Below, one piece after another: positions 63,002 through 64,000 of a DNA stretch of 64,000 nucleotides. The position numbers were made by a program, and so were the translations under genes. Position 1 is the first letter of the stretch. The number at the start of each line of letters is the position of its first letter. The notes under the pieces are model-generated. The model saw only the letters and a program-made list of their open reading frames with translations. It was not told the DNA's origin and searched no databases. The DNA lies in the NCBI RefSeq assembly GCF_026250525.1, contig NZ_CP111057.1, positions 98,595 through 162,594 of the forward strand, read 5' to 3'. This stretch comes from Chondrinema litorale (GTDB taxonomy: Bacteria; Bacteroidota; Bacteroidia; Cytophagales; Flammeovirgaceae).

Positions 63002-64000
63002 ATAGGGTTACCCATTTAAATCTCAGTGTGTAAAACCCATACGATCTACAGGATTATCTTAGCTTAAAATAAGCATATATAAGATGAAAATAGATAAAGG
63101 ATTAACAGAAAAAGCATTTAAAAGCAGGTTTGGGACAAAAGAACAGTGTTTAGCGTATTTACATGATCAGAAATGGAGTGATGGATACCATTGTCGAAAA
63201 TGTAGGCATACTACTTTTTGTAAAGGCAAACAAGATTTTAGTAAACGATGCACAGCTTGTGGTTATGATGAATCTGCCACAGCTCATACTCTATTCCATA
63301 AGTTAAAATTTGGTATAGACACAGCCTTTGCCATGGTTTACGAGATAGTCACCAATAAAAAAGGAGCAAATAGTATTCATTTAGCCCAGCGTTTTGGTGT
63401 AAGACAAACGACAGCCTGGTTATTTAGACGTAAGGTGCAACAGGCTATGAGCAGTAGCAAAAAGTTTCCCTTAGTAGATCAGGTGCATGTAGATGAGTTT
63501 GAAATAGGCACTCCCCAAGAAGGAGAGCAAGGTCGCAGCCATTCAGACAAAAAAGTAAGAGTAGTGATTGCCATTGAATATAGAGAAGGCATTGCAGGAA
63601 GGGGGTATGCTCAACCCATAAAAGACTTTAGTGCTAAGAGCTTAAATCCTATATTCAAAGACCATATAAGTAAAAAAGCAGCCATAGTTACAGATGGTTG
63701 GAGTGGCTATAAACCTATCAAAAAGTTATACAAAAACATGCGCTCACAGTTATCAAACAAAGGGGAAAACTTCACCATGTTACACTTGCAAATTAGGAAT
63801 TTGAAAAATTGGTTGAGAGGTACTCATTCTTATTGTGATAAAAAGTTGTTGAATGATTATCTAAACGAATATTTCTTTAGATTTAACCGAAGGAATTTTA
63901 GAGAAACCATTCTGGATAAATTACTTGAAAGAATGGTAGAAGCTAAACCTAAAACTTACAGTCAAATTATTTGTGCTGCGACTTAGATGGGTAACCCTAT
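63002..64000 (+). mobile_element. IS1595-family insertion sequence
   Basis: The element contains a complete transposase gene and near-identical ends. The left end reads ATAGGGTTACCCAT from 63002, and the right end, reversed, reads the same to 64000. The true end may be GGG (63005 and 63997). The target duplication cannot be judged because the window ends at the right border. It lies 13 bases past the last iteron. Confidence 0.85.
63084..63986 (+). CDS. IS1595-family transposase (ISXO2-like)
   Basis: The 300-residue protein has an N-terminal zinc ribbon (C37-x2-C40 and C56-x2-C59) and an IS1595/ISXO2-like DDE-type catalytic domain: D137 in VHVDEFEIG, D204 in IVTDGWSGYK, then LKNWLRGTHSYCD and the third acidic or Asn position in NEYFFRFNRR (261-262). 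The length and order are normal, so it looks intact and may be active. Confidence 0.92.
   Translation: MKIDKGLTEKAFKSRFGTKEQCLAYLHDQKWSDGYHCRKCRHTTFCKGKQDFSKRCTACGYDESATAHTLFHKLKFGIDTAFAMVYEIVTNKKGANSIHLAQRFGVRQTTAWLFRRKVQQAMSSSKKFPLVDQVHVDEFEIGTPQEGEQGRSHSDKKVRVVIAIEYREGIAGRGYAQPIKDFSAKSLNPIFKDHISKKAAIVTDGWSGYKPIKKLYKNMRSQLSNKGENFTMLHLQIRNLKNWLRGTHSYCDKKLLNDYLNEYFFRFNRRNFRETILDKLLERMVEAKPKTYSQIICAAT

Noticed and set aside
1..64000. CRISPR arrays, tRNA or rRNA genes
   Set aside because: I looked for repeat-spacer patterns and clover-leaf elements and found none. The only regular short repeats are iterons, which lack true spacers.

Overview
The window looks like the accessory replicon of a marine-type Bacteroidota bacterium, most likely of the class Cytophagia (order Cytophagales). 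The support is low-GC DNA, two ECF sigma/FecR/SusC/SusD operons, PadR + prefix-domain permease pairs, many PAS histidine kinases, a TPR-LuxR membrane regulator and many lipoproteins. There are no rRNA, tRNA or ribosomal protein genes. The right end carries a Rep_3 (RepB-type) plasmid initiator gene with about 17 iterons, so I infer that the window lies on a large plasmid or chromid. The genus cannot be fixed from sequence alone.

Layout. 0-12.4 kb holds mixed accessory genes, nearly all on the minus strand: a DUF1963 protein, two propeller lipoproteins plus a decayed paralogue, a PadR/permease operon, TPR protein, lipocalin, thioesterase, VOC protein, Crp-like regulator, a PLP trans-sulfuration enzyme and a GNAT. 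12.5-31.4 kb is the first nutrient locus (PUL1): ECF sigma, FecR, SusC, SusD, purple-acid-type phosphatase, double GDPD phosphodiesterase, an unrecognised 717-aa secreted protein and a BNR/sialidase-like lipoprotein. Next to it are a NagX-like acyltransferase, an alkaline-phosphatase-superfamily enzyme and a PHP-domain lipoprotein. 31.4-47.7 kb holds signalling and housekeeping-like genes: two PAS histidine kinases (one with an overlapping receiver protein), an ECF/small membrane protein/Lgt operon, DinB-fold protein, S9 peptidase, GNAT, and a membrane-tethered TPR-LuxR regulator facing a small unknown gene. 47.9-59.8 kb is the second nutrient locus (PUL2): ECF sigma, FecR, SusC, SusD, GntR regulator, a secreted 248-aa protein and a GH9 beta-glucanase. 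59.9-64 kb is the replication region: dinD, rep, iterons and an IS1595-type insertion sequence.

How the genes work together. Both SusC proteins have an N-terminal STN signalling domain and sit below a FecR anti-sigma and an ECF sigma, so each system should induce itself through trans-envelope signalling when its substrate is bound. PUL1 brings together enzymes of four phosphoester-hydrolase superfamilies with a SusCD pair, suggesting capture of a phosphodiester-containing glycan or lipid head group. PUL2 with GH9 suggests beta-glucan use.

Regulatory DNA is unusually readable. I see a perfect CRP-consensus palindrome beside a Crp-family gene whose recognition helix matches E. coli CRP. There is a 23-bp direct repeat in the PadR promoter, paired 11-bp repeats shared by the LuxR-type regulator and the region upstream of its neighbour, long hairpins at the FecR-SusC junction of both PULs, and bipartite iterons that also lie in front of dinD.
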